Assembly (NCBI RefSeq): GCF_013348785.1
Contig: NZ_CP054691.1
Coordinates: 124,001-188,000 of the forward strand
DNA: 64,000 nt
Direction of reading: 5' to 3'
From: Gordonia sp. X0973
GTDB taxonomy: Bacteria > Actinomycetota > Actinomycetes > Mycobacteriales > Mycobacteriaceae
A model generated the notes under the pieces. That model made no database searches. It was not told the DNA's origin and was given only the letters and a program-made list of their open reading frames with translations. Below are positions 8,386-19,281 of the stretch, in pieces (position 1 is the first letter of the stretch; the number at the start of each line of letters is the position of its first letter). Both the position numbers and the translations under genes were made by a program.

Positions 8386-9357
8386 ATGACCCGGAAGTTC
8401 CGTTTCGGTGCGGGTGGTGAGGGCAATAAGGAAGAGGGCGGCGCGCGCAAGTTCGTCCAACTCGCCCAAACGGCCGAGGAGTACGGCTTCGACGTCTTCG
8501 CCATCCCCGATCACCTGGGCAACCAGGTCGGCCCGCTCGCCGCGCTCGGCGCGCTGACGCAGGCGACGAGCACGATCCGCCTCGGCACCTCGGTGCTCGC
8601 CAACGGATTCCGGCACCCGGCGATCCTCGCCAAGGAGGCCACCACCATCGACGTCCTGTCGAAGGGGCGGCTGGAGCTGGGCATCGGCGCCGGATGGATG
8701 AAGGACGAGTTCGACAAGGCCGGGATCGAGTTCGAGTCGCCCGGAAAACGCATCCGCCGACTCGACGAGGCGCTGACGATTCTCGACGGGCTGATGCGCG
8801 GCGAGACCGTCGACTTCGACGGCGAGTTCTACCAGATCAAGGGCCTCGAAGGCAGCCCCCGACCGCGTCAGGGCCCGCGCCCGCCGATCGCCGTCGGCGG
8901 CGGCGGCCCCAAGATGCTGGCATTGGCCGCGAAGCACGCCGACATCATCTCCGTCGCCCCGGGCACGACGCCGGACGGCAAGATGAAGCTCTCCGACATG
9001 ACCCTGGACAAGACGGCCGCCCGCGTGGACCGCATCCGCGAAGCGGCCGGCGACCGGTTCGACGACATCGAGCTGAACTGGACCATCGCCGTCATCGTCA
9101 TCACCGACGACCGGGAGGCCACCGCGGAGATGGCCCTCAAGGCCCTCGCGCAGGGTTACCCCCCCAACATCGAGCGCGACTGCGAGTTCACCGTCGACGA
9201 CGTCCTGAACTCGCCGTATATCGCGATCGGCTCCTTCGAGCAGATCGCCGACCAGATCCGCAACGTGCGCGAACGGACGTCCATGTCCTTCGTCGGGGTC
9301 TTCCCGACGCAGATGGATGCGTTCGCACCGATAATTCCGATTCTTAAGGGAGAGTAA
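8386..9357 (+). CDS. LLM-class F420-dependent oxidoreductase
   Basis: 323 aa. It has the luciferase-like monooxygenase fold, with conserved blocks FAIPDHL, LGTSVLANGFRHP, GRLELGIGAGW and GGGGPKM typical of F420-dependent actinobacterial members. ATG 8386 has CAGGAG (8371-8376) upstream. It sits between the Culp6-type gene and fadD32, where mycobacteria have no such gene. This raises the possibility of a redox step on a mycolate or acyl intermediate, but the location may be incidental. The substrate cannot be deduced from sequence. Confidence 0.85.
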   Translation: MTRKFRFGAGGEGNKEEGGARKFVQLAQTAEEYGFDVFAIPDHLGNQVGPLAALGALTQATSTIRLGTSVLANGFRHPAILAKEATTIDVLSKGRLELGIGAGWMKDEFDKAGIEFESPGKRIRRLDEALTILDGLMRGETVDFDGEFYQIKGLEGSPRPRQGPRPPIAVGGGGPKMLALAAKHADIISVAPGTTPDGKMKLSDMTLDKTAARVDRIREAAGDRFDDIELNWTIAVIVITDDREATAEMALKALAQGYPPNIERDCEFTVDDVLNSPYIAIGSFEQIADQIRNVRERTSMSFVGVFPTQMDAFAPIIPILKGE

Positions 9358-9569
9358 GATAGCCGGAGATCCGCACCCGACCGGCAGACCGCGGAACCCT
9401 GCGGCGCTGCTGGTCGTACTGCGTGATAGACCGGGGACCGATCTCGAACCGACCTGACCGACTTCCCCAGCCCGGGCGTCACGATCCAACCGATCGTCGT
9501 CGCCGTATGGCCACGGGACCGACCAAGCGCCGCCCCGCCGATCGGGAGGCATCCCCCAGGAGTGAACGA

Positions 9570-11477
9570 ATGCTGAACACCGAGTTTGAACAGTTCCTCG
9601 ACGAGGAAGGCAACCTCTCCTTCAACGAGGAGGCGACCCTCGTCGACTACGTCGAGCGCAACGTTCGCGACCAGGCCGACACCCTGGCGTACCGCTTCGT
9701 CGACTACTCCCGTGAACGCGACGGGGAGTACCAGGATCTGACTTGGTCGCAGTTCGGCAAGCGCCTGCGCGCCGTCGCCGCCCGTCTGCAGCAGGTCACC
9801 AAGCACGGCGACCGCGTCGCGATCCTGGCCCCGCAGTCGCTGGAGTACGTGATCGGCTTCTTCGCGGCGCTGTACGCGAGCAATATCGCGGTGCCGCTGT
9901 TCTCGCCCGACGAGCCCGGCCACACCGACCGCCTGCACGCCGTCCTCGACGACTGCAAGCCGACGGCCATCCTGACCTCCACCAAGTCGGCCGAGGCCGT
10001 CCGAGACTTCTTCGCCGACCGCCCGGCCAAGGAGCGCCCGCGCGTCATCGCCGTCGACGCGGTGCCCGACTCGGTCGGATCCACCTGGGTCGCCCCGGTC
10101 GCCGGCAAGGACCACAACAAGGACACCGTCGCCTACCTGCAGTACACCTCGGGCAGTACGCGCGTCCCGGCCGGCGTGGAGATCACCTACCTCGCCGTCG
10201 CCGCGAACGCCCTGCAGATCTACGACACCATCGAGATCGACCTCAACTCCCGCGGCGTGACCTGGCTGCCGATGTTCCACGACATGGGCCTGATCACGGT
10301 GATCCTCCCCGCGCTCGGCGGAAAGTTCATCACGATCATGAGCCCGGCGGCCTTCGTGCGCCGCCCGAGCCGCTGGATCAAGGAACTCGCCGCCCACACC
10401 GACGGTGCGGGCACCTTCGCGGCGGCCCCCAACTTCGCCTTCGAGCACGCCGCCGCCCGCGGGTTGCCGAAGGACGGCGAGGAACTCGACCTGTCCAACG
10501 TCATCGGCCTGATCAACGGCTCGGAGCCGGTCACGGTCAGCTCGATGAAGAAGTTCAACGACGCCTTCGCCCCGTACGGCCTGCCGAAGACCGCGATCAA
10601 GCCCTGTTACGGCATGGCCGAGGCCACCCTCTTCGTCTCCGCCACCGCGCGTGAGAACGAGGCCAAGATCATCTACGTCGACCGCGAGGACCTCAACGCC
10701 GGGCACCTCACCGTCGTCGACGAGGATGCGCCCAACGCCGTCGCGCAGGTCTCCTGCGGCCAGGTCGCGATGAGCCAGTGGGCCGTCATCGTCGACCCGG
10801 AAACCGGTGCCGAGCGCGCCGACGGGGACATCGGCGAGATCTGGCTGCACGGCCTCAACATCGGCAAGGGCTACTGGAACAAGGTCGACGAGACCGAGGC
10901 GACCTTCCACAACAAGCTGCGCAAGCCCCTGGAGTCGGGCAGCCACGCCGAGGGCACCGAGCCCGACGACATGTGGATGGCCACCGGCGACTACGGCGTC
11001 TGGCTCGACGGCGAGCTGTACATCACCGGTCGCGTGAAGGACCTCGTCATCGTCGACGGTCGCAACCACTACCCGCAGGACCTGGAGTTCAGCGCGCAGG
11101 AGGCCAGCACGGCCCTGCGCCCCGGCTTCGTCGCCGCGTTCTCCGTCCCGGCCAACGAGTTGCCGCAGGTGGTCTTCGACAACGCCGCGAGCGGCCTGAA
11201 GTTCGATGCCGACGACGCCGCCGAGCAGTTGGTGATCGTCGCCGAGCGCGGCCCGGGCAAGCGCACCGACCCGCAGGAGGTCGCCGACACCGTCCGCACC
11301 GCGATCGCCTCGCGTCACGGAGTGATGGTCCGCGACGTGCTGCTGGTCCCGGCCGGATCGATCCCGCGTACGTCGAGCGGCAAGATCGCCCGTCGTGCGA
11401 CGAAGGCGGCCTATGTCGACGGCACGCTGCGTGGTGGTTACCAGCAGACCGCGTTCCCGGATGCGCCCGACCAGTAG
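9570..11477 (+). CDS. fadD32: Long-chain fatty-acyl-AMP ligase FadD32
   Basis: 635 aa. It activates the very-long meromycolate chain as acyl-AMP and loads it on the N-terminal ACP of Pks13. AGGAG at 9558-9562 is seven bases before ATG 9570, which I prefer to a GTG 147 bases upstream. It has the adenylation motifs [11 protein letters not shown] (core A3), [20 protein letters not shown], and the C-terminal [20 protein letters not shown]. The region around residue 350 carries the insertion typical of fatty-acyl-AMP ligases. The order fadD32-pks13-accD4 is the invariant mycolic-acid condensation cluster. Confidence 0.96.
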   Translation: MLNTEFEQFLDEEGNLSFNEEATLVDYVERNVRDQADTLAYRFVDYSRERDGEYQDLTWSQFGKRLRAVAARLQQVTKHGDRVAILAPQSLEYVIGFFAALYASNIAVPLFSPDEPGHTDRLHAVLDDCKPTAILTSTKSAEAVRDFFADRPAKERPRVIAVDAVPDSVGSTWVAPVAGKDHNKDTVAYLQYTSGSTRVPAGVEITYLAVAANALQIYDTIEIDLNSRGVTWLPMFHDMGLITVILPALGGKFITIMSPAAFVRRPSRWIKELAAHTDGAGTFAAAPNFAFEHAAARGLPKDGEELDLSNVIGLINGSEPVTVSSMKKFNDAFAPYGLPKTAIKPCYGMAEATLFVSATARENEAKIIYVDREDLNAGHLTVVDEDAPNAVAQVSCGQVAMSQWAVIVDPETGAERADGDIGEIWLHGLNIGKGYWNKVDETEATFHNKLRKPLESGSHAEGTEPDDMWMATGDYGVWLDGELYITGRVKDLVIVDGRNHYPQDLEFSAQEASTALRPGFVAAFSVPANELPQVVFDNAASGLKFDADDAAEQLVIVAERGPGKRTDPQEVADTVRTAIASRHGVMVRDVLLVPAGSIPRTSSGKIARRATKAAYVDGTLRGGYQQTAFPDAPDQ

Positions 11478-11480
11478 GCT
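11475..11480 (+). promoter_or_regulatory. TANNNT -10 hexamer for a leaderless pks13 transcript
   Basis: TAGGCT ends eight bases before the pks13 ATG at 11489, and no Shine-Dalgarno is visible. This is the spacing expected when transcription starts at the start codon itself. The hexamer overlaps the fadD32 stop codon region. Confidence 0.5.
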
Positions 11481-11488
11481 GGGCTGCG

Positions 11489-14400
11489 ATGTCTGAATTG
11501 AATAACGCCGGCGACGGCGAGTCGACCACTGCCCCCGATGCCACCGGCACCGACGGGGAGACCATCGGCGACCTCACCGTCGCCGAACTCCGCGATTGGC
11601 TCCGTGAGTGGGTGTCGCAGGCGACGGGTATGCCCGTCGACCAGATCTCCGAAGACCGCCCGATGGAAGAGTTCGGGTTGTCCTCGCGCGACGCGGTCGC
11701 CCTGGGCGGCGACATCGAGGACAAGACCGGGGTGGTGCTGACGGCGACCGTCGTCTACAACCACCCGACGATCGCCTCGTTGGCCAAGCGCATCATCGAG
11801 GGCGACCCCGACGAGCACCTGCACGAGGTGGACGCCTTCTGGGAGCGCGAGCGCAACCCGGACGACGACATCGCGATCGTCGGTTTCTCCACCCGTTTCC
11901 CGAAGGCCGGTGAGACGCCGGAGTCGACGTGGGAGGCCCTCATCGAGGGGCGCGACGGCATCTCCGAGCTCCCCGACGACCGTTGGCTCGAGTTCAAGGC
12001 CGATCCGCGGATGCTGGAGGTGCTCGAGAAGCGCAACCTGCGCGGCGGCTACCTCGACAACGTGAAGGCCTTCGACGGCGACTTCTTCCAGATGAGTCCG
12101 CGCGAGGTCGAGATGGTCGACCCGCAGCAGCGCCTCGTGCTGGAGCTGACGTGGGAGGCGCTCGAACACGCCCACATCCCGCCGAGCGACCTCAAGGGCG
12201 GGCGCGTCGGCGTCTTCGTCGGCACCTCCACCAACGACTACCAGCTGCTCGCGGCGCTCGGCCTCGGCGAGGGCTCCGACGAGACGGCGGCCTACGCCCT
12301 GACCGGTACCGCCACCTCGATCATCGCCAACCGCACGTCGTACTTCTTCGACTTCCACGGCCCCTCGATCGCGGTCGACACGGCCTGCTCGTCGTCGCTG
12401 GTCTCGGTCCACCAGGCGGTGCAGAGCCTGCGCGACGGGGAATCCGACGTCGCCGTCGCCGGCGGCGTCAACATGATCCTCACCCCGGCCGCGACGGTCG
12501 GTTTCGACACCATCGGCGCCGTCGCCAAGGACGGCCACATCAAGGCCTTCTCGTCGGATGCCGACGGCATGGTGCGTTCCGAGGGCGGCGGCATGTTCGT
12601 CCTCAAGCGGATGGCCGACGCCCGCCGCGACGGTGACCAGGTCCTCGCCGTGATCGCCGGCTCGGCGGTGAACTCCGACGGCCGGTCCAACGGCATCTTC
12701 GCGCCGAACCCGGAGGCACAGGTCGAGGTGTTGCGCGACGCGTACACCGACGCCGCCATCGATCCGCGCACGGTCGACTACGTGGAGGCGCACGGCACCG
12801 GCACGATCCTGGGTGACCCGATCGAGGCCGACGCCCTCGGGCGCGTCGTCGGCAAGGGCCGTGAACTCGGCAAGCCGGCGCTGCTCGGCTCGGCCAAGAC
12901 CAACTTCGGGCACATGGAGTCCGCCGCCGGTGCGGGTGCGCTGGCCAAGGTGGTGCTGTCGCTGACCAAGGACAAGCTGCCGGCCTCGCTGAACTACGCC
13001 GGGCCCAACCCGTACATCCAGTTCGAGGCCACGAGCCTCAAGGTCAACACCGAGGTCTCCGACTGGCCGCGCTACAGCGGGCACGCCATCGCCGGCGTCT
13101 CCGGCTTCGGCTTCGGCGGCACCAACGCGCACCTCGTCGTGCGCGAGGTCCTCGACAGCGATCTCCACCCGGCGCCGCCCGTCGTCGCCGACGATGAGGA
13201 AGCGGCCAACGCCGTCGTCCCGGCGGGGGTCGATGTCGACGATGACGACGACGAGGAGTTCCTGACCGAGGCCGAGCGCGCCGTCCTGGCCGCGCAGGCG
13301 AAGAAGGAAGAGGCCCCGACCGAGGAGGTCGAGGTCGATCCCGCCGACGGATTCGCCCCGTGCGCGGCCGAGGGAAGCGTCATCCCGCTCGTCGTCTCCG
13401 GATTCGTCTCCTCGCGTCGCCGCAAGGCGGCCGCCCGCCTGGTCGAATGGTTGGAGTCCGACGAAGGGCAGGCCACGCCGCTCGTCGACATCGGTCGCGC
13501 GCTGGCGCACCGCAACCACGGTCGCACCCGCAGCGTCGTCATGGCCCGCACCCACGAGGATGCGATCAAGGGCATGAAGGCGGTTGCCGAGGGCAAGAAC
13601 AACCCGATCGTCTACACCGCCGACGCCCCCGACGCGGCGTCGGCCGTGTGGCTACTGTCCGGGTTCGGCTCGCAGCACCGCAAGATGGCCAAGCAGCTGT
13701 ACCTGGAGAACCCGGTCTTCAAGAAGAACGTGGACCGCGTCGACGAGTACGTGCAGCGCGAGCTGGGCTACTCGATCGCCGAGATGTTCCTCGACGACGA
13801 GCAGACCTACGGCATCGAGACCAGCCAGGTCGGCATCTACACGATCCAGGTGGCGCTCGCCGACACCATGCGTCACTTCGGTGCGCAGCCCGGCGTGCTC
13901 GTCCCGCACTCGATGGGCGAGGCCTCGGCCGCCTACATCAGCGGCGGACTCTCGCTGGAGGACGCCACCCGCGTCATCTGCCAGCGATCGCGCCTGATGG
14001 GCGAGGGCGAGTCGATGCTGGAGGGCGACGACATCCGCCTCATGGCGCTCGTCGAGTACAGCGCCGAGGACATCGAGGGCGTTCTCGCCGATTTCCCCGA
14101 CCTGGAGATCTGCGTCTACGCCGCACCCACGCACACCGTGATCGGTGGGCCGGAGCCGCAGGTCGACGCGATCGTCGCCCGCGCAGAGTCCGAGGGCAAG
14201 CTGGGCCGCAAACTGCAGACCAAGGGCGCGAGCCACACGTCGCAGATGGATCCCCTGCTCGGTGAGCTGGCCTACGAGCTGACCGGTATCGACCCGCAGC
14301 GCCCCACGGTCGGCTTCTACAGCTCGGTGGACCGCGAGACCTTCTACCGGGCGGGCCACGAGCCGGTCCACACCATCGACTACTTCCTCAAGGGGCTGCG

Positions 14401-16888
14401 CCACAGCGTGTGGTTCAGTCAGGCGATCGCGAAGTCGGTGGAGAACGGCCACCGGACCTTCGTCGAACTCTCGCCGAACCCGGCCGTGCTGATCTCCGTC
14501 GCCGCGGTCACCTTCAGCGCCGGATTGCACGACGCGGAGCTGGTGGAGACGCTCAAGCGCAAGGAGGACGAGAGCTACGGCCTCGTCAACGCGCTGATGA
14601 AGCTGTACGTCCACGGGCACCCCGTCGACGTGGCGTCGCTGTACGGGACCGGCGATTTCGCCGACATCCCGCGCACGCACTTCGACCGTCGCGACTATTG
14701 GCTCAAGGCCGAACTCGCCAGCGGTTCGGGTGCCGGGCGGGTTCCGGGCAGCCACGTCGCGCTGCCGGACGGCCGACACGCCTGGGAGGTCAACGCCTCC
14801 GCGGTCGACGATCCGCGAGCGCTCGTCGCGGCCGCCGCCTCGCAGGTCTTCGCCGACGCGACTGTCGGGGCCAGCGAAGCCCATGGCGACTTCCCGACGT
14901 CGGGCACCCTCACCACGACCCTGAGCCCGCACCCGGGCGGCGGATCGGTCTCGGTCTACGCCCCCGAGGGCAAGCAGTACCGATTGGTCTACGAGGCCGT
15001 CGTTTCCGGCTCCGGCGGTGGTCGAGAGTCGACCGACGGTGGTCGAGTGTCGACCGACGGTGGTCGAGTGCCGGGCGAGGCGCTAGCCGAGAACGGTGTA
15101 TCGAGACCCGGTGAGCCGAAGTCGGAACGTACGCATGGAGCCGCCGCCTTCGCTGACGACAATGTGGTCATCGAGGACGAGGTCGTCGACAACATCGGTG
15201 ACAAGTGGGACCCGGCGTCGGGTGAGAAGGTCGGCGACCGGCTCGCGGTCATCGTCGGCGAGTCGATGGGCTATGACCCGGAGGATCTGCCGCGCGAGGT
15301 CGCGCTGATCGAGCTGGGCCTGGACTCGTTGATGGCGGTGCGCATCAAGAACCGCGTCGAGTTCGAGTTCGACATCCCGCAGCTCCAGCTGCAGGCGATG
15401 CGGCAGGCGAGCCTGGCCGACGTCGAGAAGTTCGTCTCCTTCGCCGTCACCCACCGCGATCAGCTCGACATGCTGAACGAGAACGCGGCCGGCGAGGGCG
15501 AGCTCGATACCGCGGCCCTCAACGCCTACATCGACGAGACGCTGGCCAAGGAAAAGGCCGAGGGTATCGAGGCGAAGGCGACCAAGGCCGCGCCGACCGA
15601 GCCCAAGGAGTCGTCGACCGACGGCGAGGCGCCAGCTGATGGTGGTCGAGTGCCCGACGAGGCGCTAGCCGAGGCGAGCGTATCGAGACCAGGCGAGCCG
15701 AAGTCGGAAGCCGGCACGAAGACGAAGAAGCCGGAACCCGACGCCAAGCTCGACCTGACCAGCCAGGCGGCGGTGGCGGAGGCGGCCGGCTCGGACGTGC
15801 CGCCGCGTGATGCGGCCGAGCGCCTCACCTTCGGTGTGTACGCGCAGATCACCGGCAAGTCCGCGGGCGGCATCTTCAACAAGCTGCCGGTGCTCGACGA
15901 GGCCGTCGCGCAGAAGCTGACCGACAAGCTCAACGAGCGCACCGGCGGCGACGTCGACGTCGAGGACATCCTCGATGCGGAGACCATCGAGGAGATGTCG
16001 GAGTACGTCCGGCAGTACCTCGACGCGGGTGCGGCCACGGACGGGTTCCTGCGCTACCTGCGGCTGGTGCCGGATGGCAAGAAGTCCTACGACACCGCCA
16101 AGGGCGACCCGGTTCCGGTGCTGCTGTTCCACCCGGCTGGCGGCAACACGTCGGCCTACGAGGCACTGCTGAAGCGCCTGCCCGACGACCAGCCCGTCAT
16201 CGGCTTCGACCGCGGCGTCGAAGGGTCGATCGAGGAGCGGGTCCGGGAGTACATGCCCAAGCTGCGCGAAGTGCAGCCGCACGGCCCGTACGTCCTGGTC
16301 GGCTGGTCCTTCGGCGGTGCGCTGGCCTACGGCGTGGCGCAGATCCTGCGCGAGGAGGGCGAGGAGGTCGCCTTCATCGGCTTGATCGACGTGGTCCGGC
16401 CGAAGGAGGATCTGGTCGAGACCCCCGATTCCAAGCGCGAGCGGTTGGAGCGGTGGAAAGACTTCGCCATCCGCAACTACGACCTCGATCCCGACGTGCC
16501 GATCCCGATGGACCGCCTCGTCGAGGCCGACGACGAGGGGCAGTTCGCGATCATCATGGAGATGATGGCGATGAGCAACACCAAGATTCCCGGCGGCATC
16601 ATCGAGCACCAGCGGACGTCGTTCATCGAGAACCGGATCCTCGACCAGATCGAGCCGGCACCCTACGACGGCAAGGTGATCCTGTACCGCGCCGACCGTA
16701 TGCACGACGGCGCTATCGAGCTGGAGCCCAAATGGGCCGAGATCGACGAGGACGGTCGCTGGAGCGAGGTCGTCGACGACCTCGAGATCGTCCACGTCGG
16801 CGGTGATCACCTGTCGATCGTGGACGAGCCGTTCATCAGCAAGATCGGCAAGGACCTGACCGGCCGTATGAAGGGACTCGGGTCATGA
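11489..16888 (+). CDS. pks13: Polyketide synthase Pks13 (mycolic acid condensase)
   Basis: 1799 aa, longer than the ~1733 aa of M. tuberculosis Pks13. It performs the final Claisen condensation of meromycoloyl and carboxyacyl chains. Domains: N-terminal ACP with S66 in GLSSRD; KS with C300 in DTACSSSL plus HGTGT and NFGH; AT with S808 in PHSMGEA; C-terminal ACP with S1280 in LGLDSL; thioesterase with S1607 in GWSFGG. The ORF continues far upstream, but ATG 11489, directly after fadD32, gives the natural start. Two linkers, residues ~1177-1212 and ~1385-1408, are encoded by a REP-like repeat and contain near-identical peptides ([20 protein letters not shown] and [20 protein letters not shown]). 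They flank the second ACP and probably account for most of the extra length. The stop overlaps accD4 (ATGA). Confidence 0.97.
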   Translation: MSELNNAGDGESTTAPDATGTDGETIGDLTVAELRDWLREWVSQATGMPVDQISEDRPMEEFGLSSRDAVALGGDIEDKTGVVLTATVVYNHPTIASLAKRIIEGDPDEHLHEVDAFWERERNPDDDIAIVGFSTRFPKAGETPESTWEALIEGRDGISELPDDRWLEFKADPRMLEVLEKRNLRGGYLDNVKAFDGDFFQMSPREVEMVDPQQRLVLELTWEALEHAHIPPSDLKGGRVGVFVGTSTNDYQLLAALGLGEGSDETAAYALTGTATSIIANRTSYFFDFHGPSIAVDTACSSSLVSVHQAVQSLRDGESDVAVAGGVNMILTPAATVGFDTIGAVAKDGHIKAFSSDADGMVRSEGGGMFVLKRMADARRDGDQVLAVIAGSAVNSDGRSNGIFAPNPEAQVEVLRDAYTDAAIDPRTVDYVEAHGTGTILGDPIEADALGRVVGKGRELGKPALLGSAKTNFGHMESAAGAGALAKVVLSLTKDKLPASLNYAGPNPYIQFEATSLKVNTEVSDWPRYSGHAIAGVSGFGFGGTNAHLVVREVLDSDLHPAPPVVADDEEAANAVVPAGVDVDDDDDEEFLTEAERAVLAAQAKKEEAPTEEVEVDPADGFAPCAAEGSVIPLVVSGFVSSRRRKAAARLVEWLESDEGQATPLVDIGRALAHRNHGRTRSVVMARTHEDAIKGMKAVAEGKNNPIVYTADAPDAASAVWLLSGFGSQHRKMAKQLYLENPVFKKNVDRVDEYVQRELGYSIAEMFLDDEQTYGIETSQVGIYTIQVALADTMRHFGAQPGVLVPHSMGEASAAYISGGLSLEDATRVICQRSRLMGEGESMLEGDDIRLMALVEYSAEDIEGVLADFPDLEICVYAAPTHTVIGGPEPQVDAIVARAESEGKLGRKLQTKGASHTSQMDPLLGELAYELTGIDPQRPTVGFYSSVDRETFYRAGHEPVHTIDYFLKGLRHSVWFSQAIAKSVENGHRTFVELSPNPAVLISVAAVTFSAGLHDAELVETLKRKEDESYGLVNALMKLYVHGHPVDVASLYGTGDFADIPRTHFDRRDYWLKAELASGSGAGRVPGSHVALPDGRHAWEVNASAVDDPRALVAAAASQVFADATVGASEAHGDFPTSGTLTTTLSPHPGGGSVSVYAPEGKQYRLVYEAVVSGSGGGRESTDGGRVSTDGGRVPGEALAENGVSRPGEPKSERTHGAAAFADDNVVIEDEVVDNIGDKWDPASGEKVGDRLAVIVGESMGYDPEDLPREVALIELGLDSLMAVRIKNRVEFEFDIPQLQLQAMRQASLADVEKFVSFAVTHRDQLDMLNENAAGEGELDTAALNAYIDETLAKEKAEGIEAKATKAAPTEPKESSTDGEAPADGGRVPDEALAEASVSRPGEPKSEAGTKTKKPEPDAKLDLTSQAAVAEAAGSDVPPRDAAERLTFGVYAQITGKSAGGIFNKLPVLDEAVAQKLTDKLNERTGGDVDVEDILDAETIEEMSEYVRQYLDAGAATDGFLRYLRLVPDGKKSYDTAKGDPVPVLLFHPAGGNTSAYEALLKRLPDDQPVIGFDRGVEGSIEERVREYMPKLREVQPHGPYVLVGWSFGGALAYGVAQILREEGEEVAFIGLIDVVRPKEDLVETPDSKRERLERWKDFAIRNYDLDPDVPIPMDRLVEADDEGQFAIIMEMMAMSNTKIPGGIIEHQRTSFIENRILDQIEPAPYDGKVILYRADRMHDGAIELEPKWAEIDEDGRWSEVVDDLEIVHVGGDHLSIVDEPFISKIGKDLTGRMKGLGS
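15017..15124 (+). repeat. REP-like element inside pks13, AT to ACP linker
   Basis: GGTGGTCGAG occurs at 15017, 15038 and 15059, an exact 21-bp spacing. The third copy runs into the element core, with GAGGCGCTAGCCGAG, GTATCGAGACCCGGTGAG and CCGAAGTC. The same core makes up the 102-bp repeats at 31.4-31.85 kb and the second pks13 copy. It is read in frame as residues ~1177-1212. Confidence 0.85.
15641..15712 (+). repeat. REP-like element inside pks13, ACP to TE linker
   Basis: Starts with GGTGGTCGAGTGCCCGACGA, then GGCGCTAGCCGAG, GTATCGAGACC and GAGCCGAAGTCGGAA, collinear with the copy at 15059. Read in frame as residues ~1385-1408, in the same register as the first copy. Confidence 0.85.
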
Positions 16889-18435
16889 GCATGACGACGG
16901 CGCAGAAGCTGGCCGACCTCCGCGAGAAGCTGGAGGCCTCCAAGGAGCCCGGCGGCGACAAGGCGATCGCAAAGCGGGCGGCCAAGGGCATCGCCTCGCC
17001 GCGTGAGCGCCTCAACATGCTGTTCGACCCGGGGACCTTCGTCGAGACCGGCGCCCTGGTCAAGGCGCCCGGTGCGGGGGAGACGGGCTACGGCGACGGC
17101 GTCGTCACCGGCCACGGCCTGGTCAACGGGCGTCCGGTCGCCGCCTTCTCCCACGACCAGTCGGTCATGGGCGGCTCGGTCGGGGAGATGTTCGGCCGCA
17201 AGGTGTCCACGCTCATGGAGTTCGCCGCGCGGACCGGCTGCCCCGTCGTCGGCATCAACGACTCGGCCGGAGCGAGGATCCAGGACGCGGTCACCTCGCT
17301 CGCCTGGTACGCGGAGATGGGTCGGCGCAACGAATTGCTGTCGGGTCTCACCCCGCAGGTTTCGATCATCCTCGGCAAGTGCGCCGGCGGCGCGGTGTAC
17401 ACCCCGGCGAACACCGACATCCTCGTCGGCGTCGAGGACAAGAGCTACATGTTCGTGACCGGCCCGGACATCCTCAAGGCCGTCAACGGCGAGGACACCT
17501 CCGCCGAGGACCTCGGCAGCGCGCACAATCAGGCGCGATGGGGCAATATCCACCACGTCGCAGCCGACGAGAAGGCCGCGTTCGACTGGGTCCGCGAATA
17601 CCTCGACTACATGCCGTCGACCTGTCACGAGAAGCCACCGGTGATCAACCCCGGTCTGGAGCCGGAGACCACCGAGAACGATCTGGCACTCAACGACTTC
17701 ATGCCCGACAGCGACAACGCCGGGTACGACATGAAGGATCTGATCCTCCACCTGTTCGACGACGGCGCCTTCCACGAGATCGCCGAGCTGTTCGCACCCA
17801 ACCTGATCACCGGGTTCGCCCGCGTCGACGGGCAGAGCGTCGGGATCGTCGCGAATCAGCCGAGCGTCATGGCCGGGACCCTGGACACCGACGCCTCGGA
17901 GAAGGCGACACGGTTCGTCCGCATCTGCAACGCCTTCAACATCCCGTTGGTCTTCCTGGTCGACACCCCGGGCATCCTGCCGGGCGTCGTGGAGGAGGCG
18001 AAGGGCACGATTCGCCGCTCGGGCAAGTTCCTCTACGCCTACGTCGAGGCCGACGTCCCCAAGATCACCGTGGTGCTGCGCAAGGCCTACGGCGGCGCGT
18101 ACGCGGTGATGGGCTGCAAGCAGCTCGGCGCCGACCTCAACTTCGCGTGGCCGTCGGCGAAGATCGCGGTGATGGGCGCCGAGTCCGCCGCCGTGCTGCT
18201 GACGCGTCGGCAGACCGAGGGTCTCTCCGCACACGACGCGGACAAGGTGCGACGGGACTTCATCGACTTCTACAACGTGATGATGGCCAACCCGTATCTC
18301 GCGGCCGAGAAGGGCTACATCGACGCGGTGATCGAGCCGTCGCAGACGCGTCTGATGCTGCGCAAGGCGCTGGCCCAGCTGCGCGACAAGCAGGTCATCC
18401 GCGCCCCGCGCAAGCACTACCTGATGCCGATTTAG
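16885..18435 (+). CDS. accD4: Acyl-CoA carboxylase beta subunit AccD4
   Basis: 516-aa carboxyltransferase subunit. With AccA3/AccD5/AccE it carboxylates the long-chain acyl-CoA that becomes the alpha branch of mycolic acid, supplying Pks13. N- and C-terminal crotonase-fold halves are visible: [13 protein letters not shown] and [13 protein letters not shown] in the first, and [10 protein letters not shown] and GGAYAVMG in the second, with GG pairs forming the oxyanion holes. ATG 16885 overlaps the pks13 stop (ATGA), so translation is coupled. It ends the mycolate operon. Confidence 0.96.
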   Translation: MSMTTAQKLADLREKLEASKEPGGDKAIAKRAAKGIASPRERLNMLFDPGTFVETGALVKAPGAGETGYGDGVVTGHGLVNGRPVAAFSHDQSVMGGSVGEMFGRKVSTLMEFAARTGCPVVGINDSAGARIQDAVTSLAWYAEMGRRNELLSGLTPQVSIILGKCAGGAVYTPANTDILVGVEDKSYMFVTGPDILKAVNGEDTSAEDLGSAHNQARWGNIHHVAADEKAAFDWVREYLDYMPSTCHEKPPVINPGLEPETTENDLALNDFMPDSDNAGYDMKDLILHLFDDGAFHEIAELFAPNLITGFARVDGQSVGIVANQPSVMAGTLDTDASEKATRFVRICNAFNIPLVFLVDTPGILPGVVEEAKGTIRRSGKFLYAYVEADVPKITVVLRKAYGGAYAVMGCKQLGADLNFAWPSAKIAVMGAESAAVLLTRRQTEGLSAHDADKVRRDFIDFYNVMMANPYLAAEKGYIDAVIEPSQTRLMLRKALAQLRDKQVIRAPRKHYLMPI

Positions 18436-18559
18436 GGCCCGTCACCCGCGGCAGCGGCGATTCGGGCGAAAACCGGCATAGGGGGCAGGAGAGCCGATAG
18501 CGTCAAGAGACACGATGTCTTTTCGAGTGCTCCACAGCACTCGGCGCGGAAGGTGGCTC

Positions 18560-19198
18560 ATGAAACGCATGATCGGTGTGCTGGCGGCAGTGGCCGCGAG
18601 CGGTCTGTTTCTTGTCGGATGCTCGTCGGACGGTGACACGGCGACATCGTCGTCGACGATCGCCTCTGCGCCCCGCCCGTCGAATGTCACTCCGGGGGAC
18701 CCGGCCAAACCGCACCCGAAGTTTCACGGTTGGGATATCCACGGCAATCCGATCAACGGCGGTCCGGTCGGCGCCGACGGGTCCACCGGCAACAATCTGA
18801 CGCACGAATACTGTGCGCGCCACCAGGATCCGGGATGCCCGGCGGGTAGCTATGTCGGACCCAATGCGCAGCGTGACCCGAAGGGCGGACCCGGGTACGT
18901 GCCGTGCGAGGGGACCATCTGTACCAACCCGAACCACGGCGCGGGAAATCCGCAGCCGGCGCCGCGGCAGAACCAGCAGCCGCCGCAGAACAACAACCGA
19001 CAGGCCCCGCCCGAACCGGGCCAGAACAACTTCCGGGGCCCCAACGGGAATCAGGGCGGCAACGACGATCAACAGGGTCCGCCGGAGCCCGGCCAGAACG
19101 ACTTCCAGGGCCCCAATGACGATCAGGGGCCGCCGGAGCCTGGTCAAGACAACTTCCAAGGGCCCGGCGGGGACCAAGGGTCCGATGACGACAACTGA
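18560..19198 (+). CDS. Hypothetical lipoprotein with Pro/Gln/Asn-rich repeats
   Basis: 212 aa. ATG 18560 follows GGAAGG (18548-18553) with good spacing; the frame also opens at ATG 18515. The signal peptide ends in a clear lipobox, LFLVGC. The middle part has four cysteines (HEYCARHQDPGC, VPCEGTIC). The C-terminal ~80 residues are disordered, with three imperfect repeats of PPEPGQ-(N/D)-(N/D)-F-(R/Q)-GP followed by Asn/Asp/Gln/Gly runs. I do not recognise the family. It is a surface lipoprotein next to the mycolate genes; a wall-spanning or binding role is only a guess. An 8-bp hairpin (18524-18531/18536-18543) lies in its upstream region. Confidence 0.75.
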   Translation: MKRMIGVLAAVAASGLFLVGCSSDGDTATSSSTIASAPRPSNVTPGDPAKPHPKFHGWDIHGNPINGGPVGADGSTGNNLTHEYCARHQDPGCPAGSYVGPNAQRDPKGGPGYVPCEGTICTNPNHGAGNPQPAPRQNQQPPQNNNRQAPPEPGQNNFRGPNGNQGGNDDQQGPPEPGQNDFQGPNDDQGPPEPGQDNFQGPGGDQGSDDDN

Positions 19199-19281
19199 TT
19201 GACCGGGCGTAGTCCCTCGGCGTTGTCCGGGCCCGCCGAAATCCGGTGGTCGGCCCGTTCGGAATCGGGCATGCTCGTGCG

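Noticed and set aside
9423..9569. N-terminal extension of FadD32
   Set aside because: Rich in Arg/Pro with no homology to the family; AGGAG before ATG 9570 gives the normal FadD32 N-terminus.
15017..15712. Possible frameshift or assembly error in pks13 at the repeats
   Set aside because: The frame stays open and all five catalytic or carrier domains before and after are intact and in register.
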